14,077 bases of DNA from DAOMFM01 sp035429825 (GCA_044224215.1 JBGAKX010000123.1:1-14077); one strand, 5' to 3'; counted from the first letter of the stretch, positions 1 to 7,209 are shown. Program-made: numbers and translations. The notes: generated by a model from the letters alone, not told the origin.

Positions 1-32
1 CGGATGTAGGCGTCGAACGTCACGCCTATCCG
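1..32 (-). terminator. Inverted repeat at the end of the operon, possible terminator stem
   Basis: Positions 1-13 and 22-32 are inverted repeats of 11 pairs (CGGAT plus AGGCGT against ACGCCTATCCG) with a 2-nt bulge and an 8-nt loop. On the minus strand the stem starts just before the stop codon of the 79-aa gene. The window ends here, so a following T-run cannot be seen. It may end the hydantoinase operon or be chance. Confidence 0.3.
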
Positions 33-265
33 CGGTCTTCGTCGTTTGTCCGATAGAGCGCGACGGGGTTCAGCTTGGAGCTGAGCCGCTCGGCGACCAT
101 GTAGTCCCGAACGTGGAGCACCACGCGCCGGCCGTTCGGCAGGTCCTTGTGGACCTCCCACGCGAGTCCGTTCCACGACCCCAGATCCCACGACTCGGGA
201 TCGTCAGGTGCCCCGCGCACACGAATCCATGCTCGTGCGCGATCTGTGTCATCGGAACCGCTCAC
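26..265 (-). CDS. Small protein of unknown function (79 aa), last gene of the hydantoinase operon
   Basis: I do not recognise this protein. It begins with a GTG codon that has a GAGGAG ribosome site about 9 nt upstream, which supports it as real. The product is soluble-looking and charged, with no signal peptide or membrane segment. A central stretch (WNGLAWEVHKDLPNGRRVV, about residues 31-49) alternates aromatic and charged residues as in a small beta-sheet protein. It lies 56 nt downstream of the hyuB-like gene on the same strand and is probably cotranscribed with it. A stem-forming inverted repeat overlaps its stop codon. Function unknown; the call as a gene rests on the start signal, strand and spacing. 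Confidence 0.55.
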   Translation of the reverse strand: MSGSDDTDRARAWIRVRGAPDDPESWDLGSWNGLAWEVHKDLPNGRRVVLHVRDYMVAERLSSKLNPVALYRTNDEDRG

Positions 266-321
266 CCGGCGTGACTCCTCAGATCTCGGATTGACTGGTG
301 TGGAAACTCAGGCCAGCAGGA

Positions 322-1896
322 CTATTCTAGCAAACGCGCAGGAGCGCCGAACCCGCCGCCGCCCGGCGTCTCGATCCGGATCGCGTCGCCGGCTCGCACG
401 TCGATCGAGCAGACTGCCGGCAGACGCTCCGGCTCGCTCCCCGGGCGAACGAGCCAGTTCGCGCCGCGCGCGCCGGGCGATCCGTCTCCGAGACCGTACG
501 GCTGCGACACGCGGCGATCCGATAGTATCGTCACGCGTGCGTCGGCAAGCAGCTCGACTTCGCGGATCACGCCATCGCCGCCACGAAACGCCCCGGCCCC
601 GCCGGATCCTCGCCGCACAAGGTATCGGCGGACGCGCAGCGGATAGAAGAGCTCGAGCGCCTCGGAGGGCGTGTTGAGCGAGTTCGTCATGTGTGTGTGC
701 ACCGCGTCGAGCCCGGCCGAACCCGGGCGTGCCCCCATGCCGCCCGCGATCGTTTCGTAGTACGTGTACTGGCGGCCGGTCCGAGGGTCGATTCCGCCGA
801 TCGTCAGGTTGTTCATCGTGCCCTGGCTTGCGGCCGGAATCGTGTCGGGCAGCGCCGCGGCCAACGCCCGGTACAGCACGTCGACGATGCGTTGCGACGT
901 CTCGACATTACCTGCGGCCACGGCCGACGGTGGCATCGCGTTTACGATCGTTCCGACAGGAGCGATCACGCGTACTGGGGCAAGCACACCCGCGCTCGCC
1001 GGGACGTCCTCGTGCATCAGCGTTCGGAAGACGTAGTACACGGCGGATTCGGTGATCGACGCGACCGCATTGAACGGACCGGCCACTTGCGCGTCCGATC
1101 CGGTGAAGTCCACCACGGCCATATCGCCGCGGATCTCCACGGATACGCGAATGGTCACCGGCCCCCCGCCGGCGCCGTCCGTGTCGAGCACATCGTCGGC
1201 GGCGTACGTTCCATCCGGAATGGTCGCGAGCCGCGCACGCATGTGACGCTCGGTGTATGCGATCAGGTGGCCGGCGTAGGCGTCGGCCTCGTCAAACCCG
1301 TACCGTCCGACGATCTCTGCGAGCCTCGCCGCGCCCGTCCGCATCGCGCCGAGCTGAGCGGCGAGATCGCCTTCGCGTTCTTCGCGCACCCGCATGTTCG
1401 TCAGCAGCAGCCGGTGCATATCGTCGTCGAGCACGCCACCACGCACGAGTCGCACGGGCGGAATACGCAGGCCTTCACCGTACACGTCCGTCGCCGAGCC
1501 CATCGAGCCCGGCGTCGGACCTCCGACATCTGCGTGATGCGCGCGCGCGGCGACATGGAACATCAGACGGTCGTCCGCGCCGTACACCGGCGCGACGAGC
1601 GTGATGTCCGGCAGGTGCGTGCCGCCGGCAAACGGATCGTTCAGGACGACCACGTCGCCGGGCTGCATCGCACATGTGGCGACCGCGGCTGCGACGGCCG
1701 TGGGCATCGAGCCGAGATGCACGGGCATGTGGTCGCCCTGCGCGACCAGTCTCGCGTGCTGATCGAACACGGCGCACGAGTAGTCGCGGCGCTCCTTGAT
1801 ATTCGGCGACGACGCGCTGCGCCTGAGGCTCGCGCCCATCTCCTCGGCAACGGAGGTGTAAAGCGCGCGGAAGACTTCGAGTGTGACGGGATCCAT
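322..1896 (-). CDS. hyuB: Hydantoinase B / oxoprolinase family protein (HyuB-like)
   Basis: This is the B subunit of the hydantoinase/5-oxoprolinase/acetone-carboxylase superfamily, which works with the ATP-using A subunit encoded just upstream to open or carboxylate cyclic amides or ketones in the cytoplasm. The 524 residues match the usual length. Family signatures are visible in order: PNIKERRDYSCA (31-42), GDHMPVHLGSMP (54-65), NDPFAGGTHLPDIT (86-99), a probable metal-site segment AHHADVGG (119-126), and the glycine-rich C-terminal PGGGGFGAP. The ATG start lies 6 nt after the hyuA stop, with a GAGG site about 11 nt before it inside the end of hyuA, so the two are probably translated together. 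Substrate is not decided: N-methylhydantoin, hydantoin and 5-oxoproline are all possible. Confidence 0.93.
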   Translation of the reverse strand: MDPVTLEVFRALYTSVAEEMGASLRRSASSPNIKERRDYSCAVFDQHARLVAQGDHMPVHLGSMPTAVAAAVATCAMQPGDVVVLNDPFAGGTHLPDITLVAPVYGADDRLMFHVAARAHHADVGGPTPGSMGSATDVYGEGLRIPPVRLVRGGVLDDDMHRLLLTNMRVREEREGDLAAQLGAMRTGAARLAEIVGRYGFDEADAYAGHLIAYTERHMRARLATIPDGTYAADDVLDTDGAGGGPVTIRVSVEIRGDMAVVDFTGSDAQVAGPFNAVASITESAVYYVFRTLMHEDVPASAGVLAPVRVIAPVGTIVNAMPPSAVAAGNVETSQRIVDVLYRALAAALPDTIPAASQGTMNNLTIGGIDPRTGRQYTYYETIAGGMGARPGSAGLDAVHTHMTNSLNTPSEALELFYPLRVRRYLVRRGSGGAGAFRGGDGVIREVELLADARVTILSDRRVSQPYGLGDGSPGARGANWLVRPGSEPERLPAVCSIDVRAGDAIRIETPGGGGFGAPARLLE

Positions 1897-1902
1897 CGTC
1901 GG

Positions 1903-3903
1903 TTATACCTCGCGCTCGAGAAGCAGGCAGCCGACGTCGTCGACCGAAAGATTCCATCGGGGCGGCAGGAGAGTCGTCGACCCGTACTCGACGACGATCG
2001 CCGGACCTTTGACCCCGTGACCCGGCGCCAGCCGATCGCGCTCGTACACCGGCACATCCCACCAGCCGTCGTCGAGACGCACGCGCGACGACTCGCCATG
2101 TTCAGGTGTCTCACATGCGGCAGGTTCGAACCGAGGCAATTCGAGTGCGGGGGCGGAGCCGATCGCGCGCACATTGAGCGTCACGACCTCGACGTCCCGC
2201 CGCTCGTCCGCGTGCCCGTACCGTTGGCGGTGCAGCTCGTGAAACGTCGCCGCGCAGTCCGTGTGCCACGGCACGGCAATCTCGTACGACTGGCCGCGGT
2301 ACCTGAGCGCCGCCGACCGTTCGAGCACGACCTCGTCCGCGGAGAACCCTTCGCCGGCAAGCTGCTCGATTCCCTGCCGCTCGAGGTCTGCGAACACGTC
2401 CTCGGCCGCAAACGTCGACCCAATCACCGTGGAAGTCAGATCGCGCACGACGTCGCCAAACAGCAGCCCCAACGCCGAGAATGCCCCCGGGAACGGAGGA
2501 ACCACGACCCGGCGCATTCCGAGCGCGGCTGCGAGATCGCACGCGTGCAGTCCTCCTGCGCCGCCAAAGCTCAGGAGCGACGCGCGGCGCGGATCGTAGC
2601 CGCGCTCGATCGACACCACGCGCAGTGCGCGCTCCATCGAAGCCGACGCGACGCGTACCACGCCGAGCGCGGCGTCCTCGGTCGTGCACGCGACGCCGGA
2701 TGCGCGCTCGATGTCGCCCGCGAGCCTCGTCATCACGACCTCCGCGCGTTCACGATCGAGTGGCATCGCCCCGCCGAGCAAGGTCTGAAGCCGGCCGAGC
2801 ACCACGTTCGCGTCCGTGACCGTCGGAAGGTCTCCGCGGCCGTAACACGCAGGCCCGGGGTCCGCGCCGGCGCTCTCGGGTCCGACGCGAAGCGCGCCAC
2901 CCGCGTCGACGCGCGCCACCGAGCCGCCGCCGGCCCCGACGGTATGGATGTCGATGATCGGCACAGCGACCGGAAGCCCCGCGACTCGAGCTTCGTTCGT
3001 CGTGCCGACGCTCGAATCGGCAACGAGCGCCACATCGGTCGACGTGCCTCCCATGTCGAACGTCACGAGGTCTCCGAGCGCCGCGTCCGCGGCAAGCCGG
3101 CGCGCCGCAACAACGCCGCCGGCCGGGCCCGACAGAATCGTTCGCACCGGTTGCGTCGCCGCGACGCGGGCCGAGATCGATCCCCCGCTCGACTGCATGA
3201 CTCGCAGCTGACGGACGCCTCGATCGTGCGCTTCGTGCTCGAGGCGTGCGAGGTACGCGCGCATCCGCGGCTCGAGGTATGCGTTCACGGCGACGGTTGC
3301 CGTCCGTTCGAATTCGCGGTACGCCGGAAGAATCTCGCTCGAGACGGAGACAGGGATTCCGCGATCGCGCAACCTGGCAGCGATGCGCTGTTCGTGGTCC
3401 GGATTCGCGAATGCGAACAGCAACGAGACGGCGACGGACTCGGCCCCCGACGACACCACGCGCTCGACAATCTCGTCGAGCGCGCGCTCGGACAAGGCTT
3501 CGAGCTCTTCGCCTGCCGGACCGACGCGCTCGCGGATGCCAAAGCACAACTCCGTTGGGACGATCGGAGGCGGCAGCTCGACCGCCAGGTTGTAGAGCTC
3601 GGGTCGCGCCTGGCGACCGATGGTCAGCATGTCCTCGAAGCCCGCGGTCGTCACGAGCCCGGTGCGCGCGCCGGTCCGCCCGAGCAGCGCGTTGGTCGCG
3701 ACGGTCGTTCCGTGGACGACATCGCACTCGCCGCCGTCCGGCGAAGCCCCGGCACGCGACACTCCTGCGAGAATTGCCTGGGCCGGATCAGCGGGTGTCG
3801 AAGGAACCTTGAAATAGACGAGCGAGCCGTCGCGCGCGACGACGACGTCGGTGAACGTGCCGCCAGTGTCGATGCCTATGCGCGCGGGAGGAATGCGTGT
3901 CAT
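1903..3903 (-). CDS. hyuA: Hydantoinase A / oxoprolinase family protein (HyuA-like)
   Basis: This is the ATP-binding A subunit (666 aa) partnered with the HyuB-like protein. Its ASKHA-type nucleotide fold shows as GIDTGGTFTDVV (10-21) and the second phosphate loop FDMGGTSTDVAL (282-293). Other family motifs are VHGTTVATNALL (63-74), SGPAGGV (258-264), HTVGAGGGSVARVD (320-333) and LSFGGAGGLHACDL (444-457). The reading frame stays open a further 42 codons upstream, but the start at 3903 is preferred. It places MTRIPPARIGIDTGG at the usual family N-terminus and its ATG overlaps the stop of the response regulator gene (ATGA). It is full length, with no missing motif. The reaction is probably ATP-dependent ring opening of a cyclic amide; the exact substrate is inferred only at family level. 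Confidence 0.94.
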   Translation of the reverse strand: MTRIPPARIGIDTGGTFTDVVVARDGSLVYFKVPSTPADPAQAILAGVSRAGASPDGGECDVVHGTTVATNALLGRTGARTGLVTTAGFEDMLTIGRQARPELYNLAVELPPPIVPTELCFGIRERVGPAGEELEALSERALDEIVERVVSSGAESVAVSLLFAFANPDHEQRIAARLRDRGIPVSVSSEILPAYREFERTATVAVNAYLEPRMRAYLARLEHEAHDRGVRQLRVMQSSGGSISARVAATQPVRTILSGPAGGVVAARRLAADAALGDLVTFDMGGTSTDVALVADSSVGTTNEARVAGLPVAVPIIDIHTVGAGGGSVARVDAGGALRVGPESAGADPGPACYGRGDLPTVTDANVVLGRLQTLLGGAMPLDRERAEVVMTRLAGDIERASGVACTTEDAALGVVRVASASMERALRVVSIERGYDPRRASLLSFGGAGGLHACDLAAALGMRRVVVPPFPGAFSALGLLFGDVVRDLTSTVIGSTFAAEDVFADLERQGIEQLAGEGFSADEVVLERSAALRYRGQSYEIAVPWHTDCAATFHELHRQRYGHADERRDVEVVTLNVRAIGSAPALELPRFEPAACETPEHGESSRVRLDDGWWDVPVYERDRLAPGHGVKGPAIVVEYGSTTLLPPRWNLSVDDVGCLLLEREV

Positions 3904-4355
3904 ACGCTCGCATCCTCGGGCGCGCGATGGACCGTCGTCCAGTAGTCGACGACCTTGCGATACACGGCCGCAAGCTGCTCGAGCTCGATCGGGCACGCCA
4001 CCACGCTGTTCGCTCCGCGGCGGTAGCATTCGGCGAGCGTCTGCGGATCCGTGGACCGCGTCAGCACGACCACGGGAATCGACCGCAGTTCGTCCCGCTC
4101 CTTCATCTGCCCGAGCACGTCGAGACCGCCGACCTGCGGAAGCTCGAGGTCCAGAAGCACCAGATCCGGATATGGAGACGCCTCGTACGGCGCACGTCGC
4201 ATCACGCGATCGAGCGCGTCCGCGCCGTTCGTCGCGACACGAATCCGCAACTGGCCTCGCCCCTGGCCGAGCGCCTCGATTGCGATTCGCGCGTGTGCGG
4301 GACTGTCGTCAACGAACAGTATCTCGGATCGCCGGCGCTTTTTGAGGGGGTCCAT
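3900..4355 (-). CDS. Single-domain response regulator, Rcp1-like, lacking the conserved lysine
   Basis: This 151-residue receiver-only protein has acidic pocket residues D16-D17 (ILFVDDSP), phospho-acceptor D69 (LVLLDLELP), switch T99 (VVVLTRS) and a C-terminal helix ending VVDYWTTV, typical of the Rcp1 branch of receivers paired with bacteriophytochrome-type kinases. The almost invariant lysine before the proline in beta5 (usual KP) is cysteine here (ACPIEL, C121), so the phosphorylation switch may be altered. The ATG at 4355 is preceded by a GAGG site; longer upstream starts would run into the tRNA gene. No output domain and no kinase gene are in the window. The stop codon overlaps the hyuA start by 4 nt, so translation is probably coupled. 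The family assignment is solid; a role in controlling the hydantoinase is inference. Confidence 0.88.
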   Translation of the reverse strand: MDPLKKRRRSEILFVDDSPAHARIAIEALGQGRGQLRIRVATNGADALDRVMRRAPYEASPYPDLVLLDLELPQVGGLDVLGQMKERDELRSIPVVVLTRSTDPQTLAECYRRGANSVVACPIELEQLAAVYRKVVDYWTTVHRAPEDASV

Positions 4356-4442
4356 ACGGTCCTCGACGTCGATGCGCCCGGCAGCATCAGGAGTGCGTCG
4401 CGGCTGGCCTCGGTGACTGACTCTGGCTGCGAGAGGAGAAAA

Positions 4443-4517
4443 TGGAGCGGGTGACGAGGATCGAACTCGCAACTTTCAGCTTGGGAAGCTGACACTCTAC
4501 CATTGAGTTACACCCGC
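4443..4517 (-). tRNA. tRNA-Gly (anticodon CCC)
   Basis: The minus strand folds as a complete tRNA. The 7-bp acceptor stem pairs GCGGGTG with CACCCGC and the D stem pairs ACTC with GAGT. The anticodon loop is TTCCCAA on a GTCAGC/GCTGA stem, giving anticodon CCC for glycine. The T arm is GCGAG-TTCGATC-CTCGT. The discriminator base is T and CCA is encoded (4443-4445). It sits about 19 nt downstream of a consensus promoter and 87 nt upstream of the response regulator gene. Confidence 0.96.
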
Positions 4518-4535
4518 TCTCGGGATGCGGCCAGA

Positions 4536-4564
4536 ATCATACGGACAGCCGCAAACCTTGTCAA
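4536..4564 (-). promoter_or_regulatory. Consensus sigma-70 promoter for tRNA-Gly and perhaps the downstream operon
   Basis: On the minus strand TTGACA (4559-4564), a 17-nt spacer and TATGAT (4536-4541) form a near-perfect housekeeping promoter. The tRNA 5' end is 19 nt after the -10 box. The -35 box contains the TGA stop codon of the upstream 116-aa gene, so the two units abut exactly. Confidence 0.85.
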
Positions 4565-4911
4565 CGCGGCCGTTTGTAGACAGGTCGCTTGGGATACTGC
4601 GGCCGGCGGACCTTCTTGAAATCGTACGCCTGCAGCACGTGGTGCTTGTGCTCGGGCACCGAATCGTCGAGCAGAACGTGATTGACCATCACGAGCAGCT
4701 TTTCGCGTCTCCCCTCGAATTTACCCGTCAATGGAGAGTCGTGCATGTACGTGACGATGCCTTCGCGAGCCCACGCCCAGAACTGGTTCGGAGTGGTCCA
4801 GAACTCGTTATTGCTCGCGCATACTACTCTCGCTGTCTTCTTTGGTTTCCGCGGTGGCTCCGTCAGATCGGGGCTCGGATCCGGTGTCACCGGCTGCTGG
4901 TCCTCGGGCAT
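4561..4911 (-). CDS. Small basic protein of unknown function (116 aa)
   Basis: I do not recognise this protein. The N-terminal 25 residues are proline- and acid-rich (MPEDQQPVTPDPSPD). A compact core follows: RVVCASNNEFWTTPNQFWAW at about residues 27-46, then a hydrophobic strand REKLLVMVNHVLL. The tail is Arg/Lys/Pro-rich (RRPQYPKRPVYKRPR), suggesting nucleic acid or membrane-surface contact. There is no signal peptide. The start is chosen because GGAG lies 7 nt upstream of the ATG. It overlaps the 3' end of the PsbP-like gene by 104 nt in another frame, so translation is probably coupled. The aromatic core looks like a folded domain, not random coding; its function cannot be assigned. Confidence 0.65.
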   Translation of the reverse strand: MPEDQQPVTPDPSPDLTEPPRKPKKTARVVCASNNEFWTTPNQFWAWAREGIVTYMHDSPLTGKFEGRREKLLVMVNHVLLDDSVPEHKHHVLQAYDFKKVRRPQYPKRPVYKRPR

Positions 4912-5614
4912 TTGATATCTCCAATGTTCGTACCGAATGGAACGCGGCCTCACCGACGACGTCCTGCTGCGACGTCGGATACCCGACGGCAACAAGTGCC
5001 AGCAACGCATCGGTCTGCAGAAACTGTACCCAGTACACGGTCTCCACGACGGTTCCATCGACTGCCTGCCCCTGGCCCTGCGCCTTGATGCGCAGCCACC
5101 GGGCGCCGTTCGCACCCTTTCCCGACGTCGACTTGAAGAGCTTTGCGCCTTCTTTTGCTCCGGACGGGTTCAGCATCGACACGAGAAGCGAAGTGATCGA
5201 GTTCTCGTCGGCGATGTCGATCGGCGTGGCTGCCTGCGCCCGATCGACCGAAATTGCCGAGAGGACCGCACCGGTTCGCGGGTCCTGGAACACAGCGTCG
5301 TACCGGAAATAGCTCGGCGCATCGCCCGTCTGCAGATTCTGGACCTGGATCCACTTCTCGGGACGCTCGAACGTGTATCCGCCCGGCGCCGTCACGCGCG
5401 CGTAACCGTCCTCGGCGGTCCCTGGGACCGTCGATGCGGCGACGCTCTCGGCGGCGGCCGCGTCCGCCGCGGACACCGCCGTCACGGAGTCCTCGGCCTT
5501 CATGACGTCATCGGTCGATAGCGATGCCGGTTCGTCCTGCGCGCGTGTCGCCGACGCACCCAGCGTCAGGCTGAGAGCGAGCAGGCCAACAAGGCGACGT
5601 CCAGGTTTGATCAT
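4808..5614 (-). CDS. Secreted PsbP-like protein
   Basis: The 268-residue product begins with a signal peptide (basic MIKPGRR, hydrophobic LVGLLALSLTLGASA, cleavage probably after TRAQ near residue 26), so it is exported. An Ala/Ser/Asp-rich linker (about 27-70) leads to a domain of about 160 residues starting GGYTFERPEKWIQV (78-91) and ending FHSVRTLEI. The order of strands, the FERPEKW opening and the GARWLRIKAQG segment resemble the PsbP/PsbP-like fold that also occurs outside photosynthesis. The family call is by resemblance only. The last 35 residues are an acidic, low-complexity tail that overlaps the next gene. The ATG is preceded by GGAG about 10 nt upstream, and a TATTAT box (5653-5658) could be a -10 element. 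The frame is open upstream into a sucD fragment, but the signal peptide sets the start here. Confidence 0.7.
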   Translation of the reverse strand: MIKPGRRLVGLLALSLTLGASATRAQDEPASLSTDDVMKAEDSVTAVSAADAAAAESVAASTVPGTAEDGYARVTAPGGYTFERPEKWIQVQNLQTGDAPSYFRYDAVFQDPRTGAVLSAISVDRAQAATPIDIADENSITSLLVSMLNPSGAKEGAKLFKSTSGKGANGARWLRIKAQGQGQAVDGTVVETVYWVQFLQTDALLALVAVGYPTSQQDVVGEAAFHSVRTLEISNARGPAAGDTGSEPRSDGATAETKEDSESSMREQ

Positions 5615-5743
5615 CGGAAAAGCACTCCACGAGAGAGGTAGGGAGCACTGCAATAATACCGTGCAAACGACGGCACGAGAAGCGGTTGGTTCGTCGTGCG
5701 CGCACGGAGCTGAGCGCGGTAGCGCTCCATTTAACGATCGCGC

Positions 5744-6046
5744 CGGAATCCCCTCCGTGATGCAGACCACCAGCGCGATGCCGGCGTCCGCTGCTTCCAT
5801 GATGGCGTCGGCGGCGAACGGCGGCGGAACGTAGATGACGCTGGCGTTTGCACCGGCGTTTGCGACCGCGTCGGCGACCGTGTTGAACACGGGAATGCCT
5901 TCGTGCGTCTGACCGCCCTTCCCAGGTGTCACGCCACCGACCACGTTCGTTCCGTACTCCACCATCTGCCGGGCGTGGAACGAGCCTTCCTTGCCCGTCA
6001 GCCCCTGCACGATCAGCCGCGTGTTCTTGTCGACGAGTACGCTCAC
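5744..6046 (-). pseudogene. sucD: Truncated succinyl-CoA ligase alpha subunit (sucD 5' fragment)
   Basis: SucD binds CoA and carries the phosphohistidine in the ligase step that makes ATP or GTP from succinyl-CoA in the TCA cycle. About 101 residues match the N-terminal CoA-binding domain, including VQGLTGKEGSFH, GGVTPGKGG, PVFNTVADAV, YVPPPFAADAIMEA and CITEGIP. Similarity then ends abruptly at 5744. A full SucD has about 290 residues, and the second domain with the active-site histidine is absent. The GTG start has GGAGG 6 nt upstream, so the 5' end looks intact, and a TATAGT box lies at 6111-6116. No sucC is adjacent. The frame continues without a stop through non-SucD sequence into the PsbP-like gene, which could create a chimera of 412 residues. 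Deletion, a remnant copy or an assembly join would all explain it. Confidence 0.82.
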
Positions 6047-6170
6047 CTGGAGCCTCCACAAACAGTGATATGGCACAGGCGGGAGCGCGAGTGCCTCCAG
6101 AAGATCGCGGACTATACCACGAAGACCCCTGTCTGGCGACAGCGGTCACGAGTCGCGGCGGCGGACCCCG

Positions 6171-7088
6171 TTACTCCGAAAAACGGCCCATTCGGCGGAA
6201 CTTGTCGTACCGACGGGCGACCCGCTCCTCCGGCCCGATCGTTCGAACCGCTGCAAGCGCAGTCGCAAGCGATTCGCCGAGCAGTTCCGCCGCAGCGTCA
6301 AAATCCGTGTGAGCGCCCTCTCCGGGTTCCGGCACGATGCCGTCGACTATGCCGAGCTCGACCAGTTCCGGCGCGGTGATCCGCAGCGATTCCGCCGCAC
6401 GGGGCGCCTCGGCGGCGTCCTTCCACAGGATCGCGGCGCACCCTTCCGGGGTGATCACGGAATAGACCGAGTTCTCCATCATCTGAACCCAGTCGCCGAC
6501 GCCTATCGCAAGCGCGCCGCCCGATCCGCCCTCGCCTGTCACGGTGACGATCACGGGCGTTCGCAGCTTTGCCATCTCGCGCAGGTTGAACGCGATCGCC
6601 TCCGCCTGACCACGCTCCTCGGCGTCGATCCCGGGGTATGCCCCAGGCGTGTCGATGAGCGTGAAGATCGGCCGCCGGAACTTGTCTGCCAATTGCATGA
6701 TGCGCAGCGCCTTCCGGTAGCCCTCGGGTTTTGGCATACCGAAATTTCGGTACTGACGCTCGCGCGTCGTACGCCCCTTCTGGTGGCCGATCACCGCCAC
6801 CGGCTCGCCGCGAAACGTTCCAAAGCCGGTGATGATGGCGGCGTCCTCGGCAAACGTGCGATCGCCGTGGAGCTCGATGAAGTCGGGAACCAGTCGTTCG
6901 ATGTAGTCGAGCGTGTAGGGCCGATCCGCGTGCCGCGCAAGGCGAACGCGGTCCATGGCCGTTGGCGGATTGTGTGTCGCCGCTTCCGACTCGGACGTCG
7001 CAGGGTCCTCGGATGCTCGCTCCGTACTCGCCGGTTCCCTCATCTCATTGCCCGATTCGCGATGGGCCGCGGTCACGCGCGCATTCAC
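6171..7088 (-). CDS. accA: Acetyl-CoA carboxylase carboxyltransferase subunit alpha
   Basis: AccA pairs with AccD to transfer the carboxyl group from carboxybiotin to acetyl-CoA, giving malonyl-CoA, the first committed step of fatty acid synthesis in the cytoplasm. The 305-residue product carries the family blocks LARHADRPYTLDY (50-62), GHQKGRTTRERQYRNFGMP (101-119), the crotonase-type DTPGAYPGIDAEERGQ (146-161), the oxyanion segment TGEGGSGGALAIG (184-196) and ITPEGCAAILWK (212-223). The GTG start has GGAGGG about 9 nt upstream; an internal ATG at codon 16 is a weaker choice. Residues 1-44 are low complexity (Ser, Glu, Ala, Thr) in place of the helical N-terminal region seen in E. coli AccA, but the catalytic core is complete. 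accD is not in the window. Confidence 0.95.
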   Translation of the reverse strand: MNARVTAAHRESGNEMREPASTERASEDPATSESEAATHNPPTAMDRVRLARHADRPYTLDYIERLVPDFIELHGDRTFAEDAAIITGFGTFRGEPVAVIGHQKGRTTRERQYRNFGMPKPEGYRKALRIMQLADKFRRPIFTLIDTPGAYPGIDAEERGQAEAIAFNLREMAKLRTPVIVTVTGEGGSGGALAIGVGDWVQMMENSVYSVITPEGCAAILWKDAAEAPRAAESLRITAPELVELGIVDGIVPEPGEGAHTDFDAAAELLGESLATALAAVRTIGPEERVARRYDKFRRMGRFSE

Positions 7089-7137
7089 CGTCAGCCGCCC
7101 TCCAAACTTTCCTGCGTCACATTGTTCGACCGGAAGG

Positions 7138-7164
7138 ATTATCAGGAAACGTTCCGCTTGTAAA
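7138..7164 (-). promoter_or_regulatory. Candidate promoter for accA
   Basis: On the minus strand TTTACA (7159-7164) and GATAAT (7138-7143) are separated by 15 nt, a short but usable spacer. They lie about 50 nt upstream of the accA start, in the 155-bp divergent region shared with the glycosidase gene. Confidence 0.4.
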
Positions 7165-7209
7165 CGCTTGCGACCGCCACGCGCGAGTGGGAATTGCCTC
7201 CCGTCCGAC

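Noticed and set aside
691..3945. A plus-strand open frame of 1,084 codons opposite hyuB and hyuA
   Set aside because: The translation is Arg/His/Asp-rich with no domain pattern, and it lies antisense to two strongly conserved genes. It is a product of high GC content, which removes stops from the opposite strand.
4356..4472. N-terminal extension of the response regulator by 39 codons
   Set aside because: It would extend into the tRNA-Gly gene and adds sequence absent from receiver domains. The ATG at 4355 has its own ribosome site.
5712..5727. Short stem (GAGCGC / GCGCTC) after the sucD fragment
   Set aside because: It has only six pairs and no T-run. It is too weak to call a terminator or an insertion footprint.
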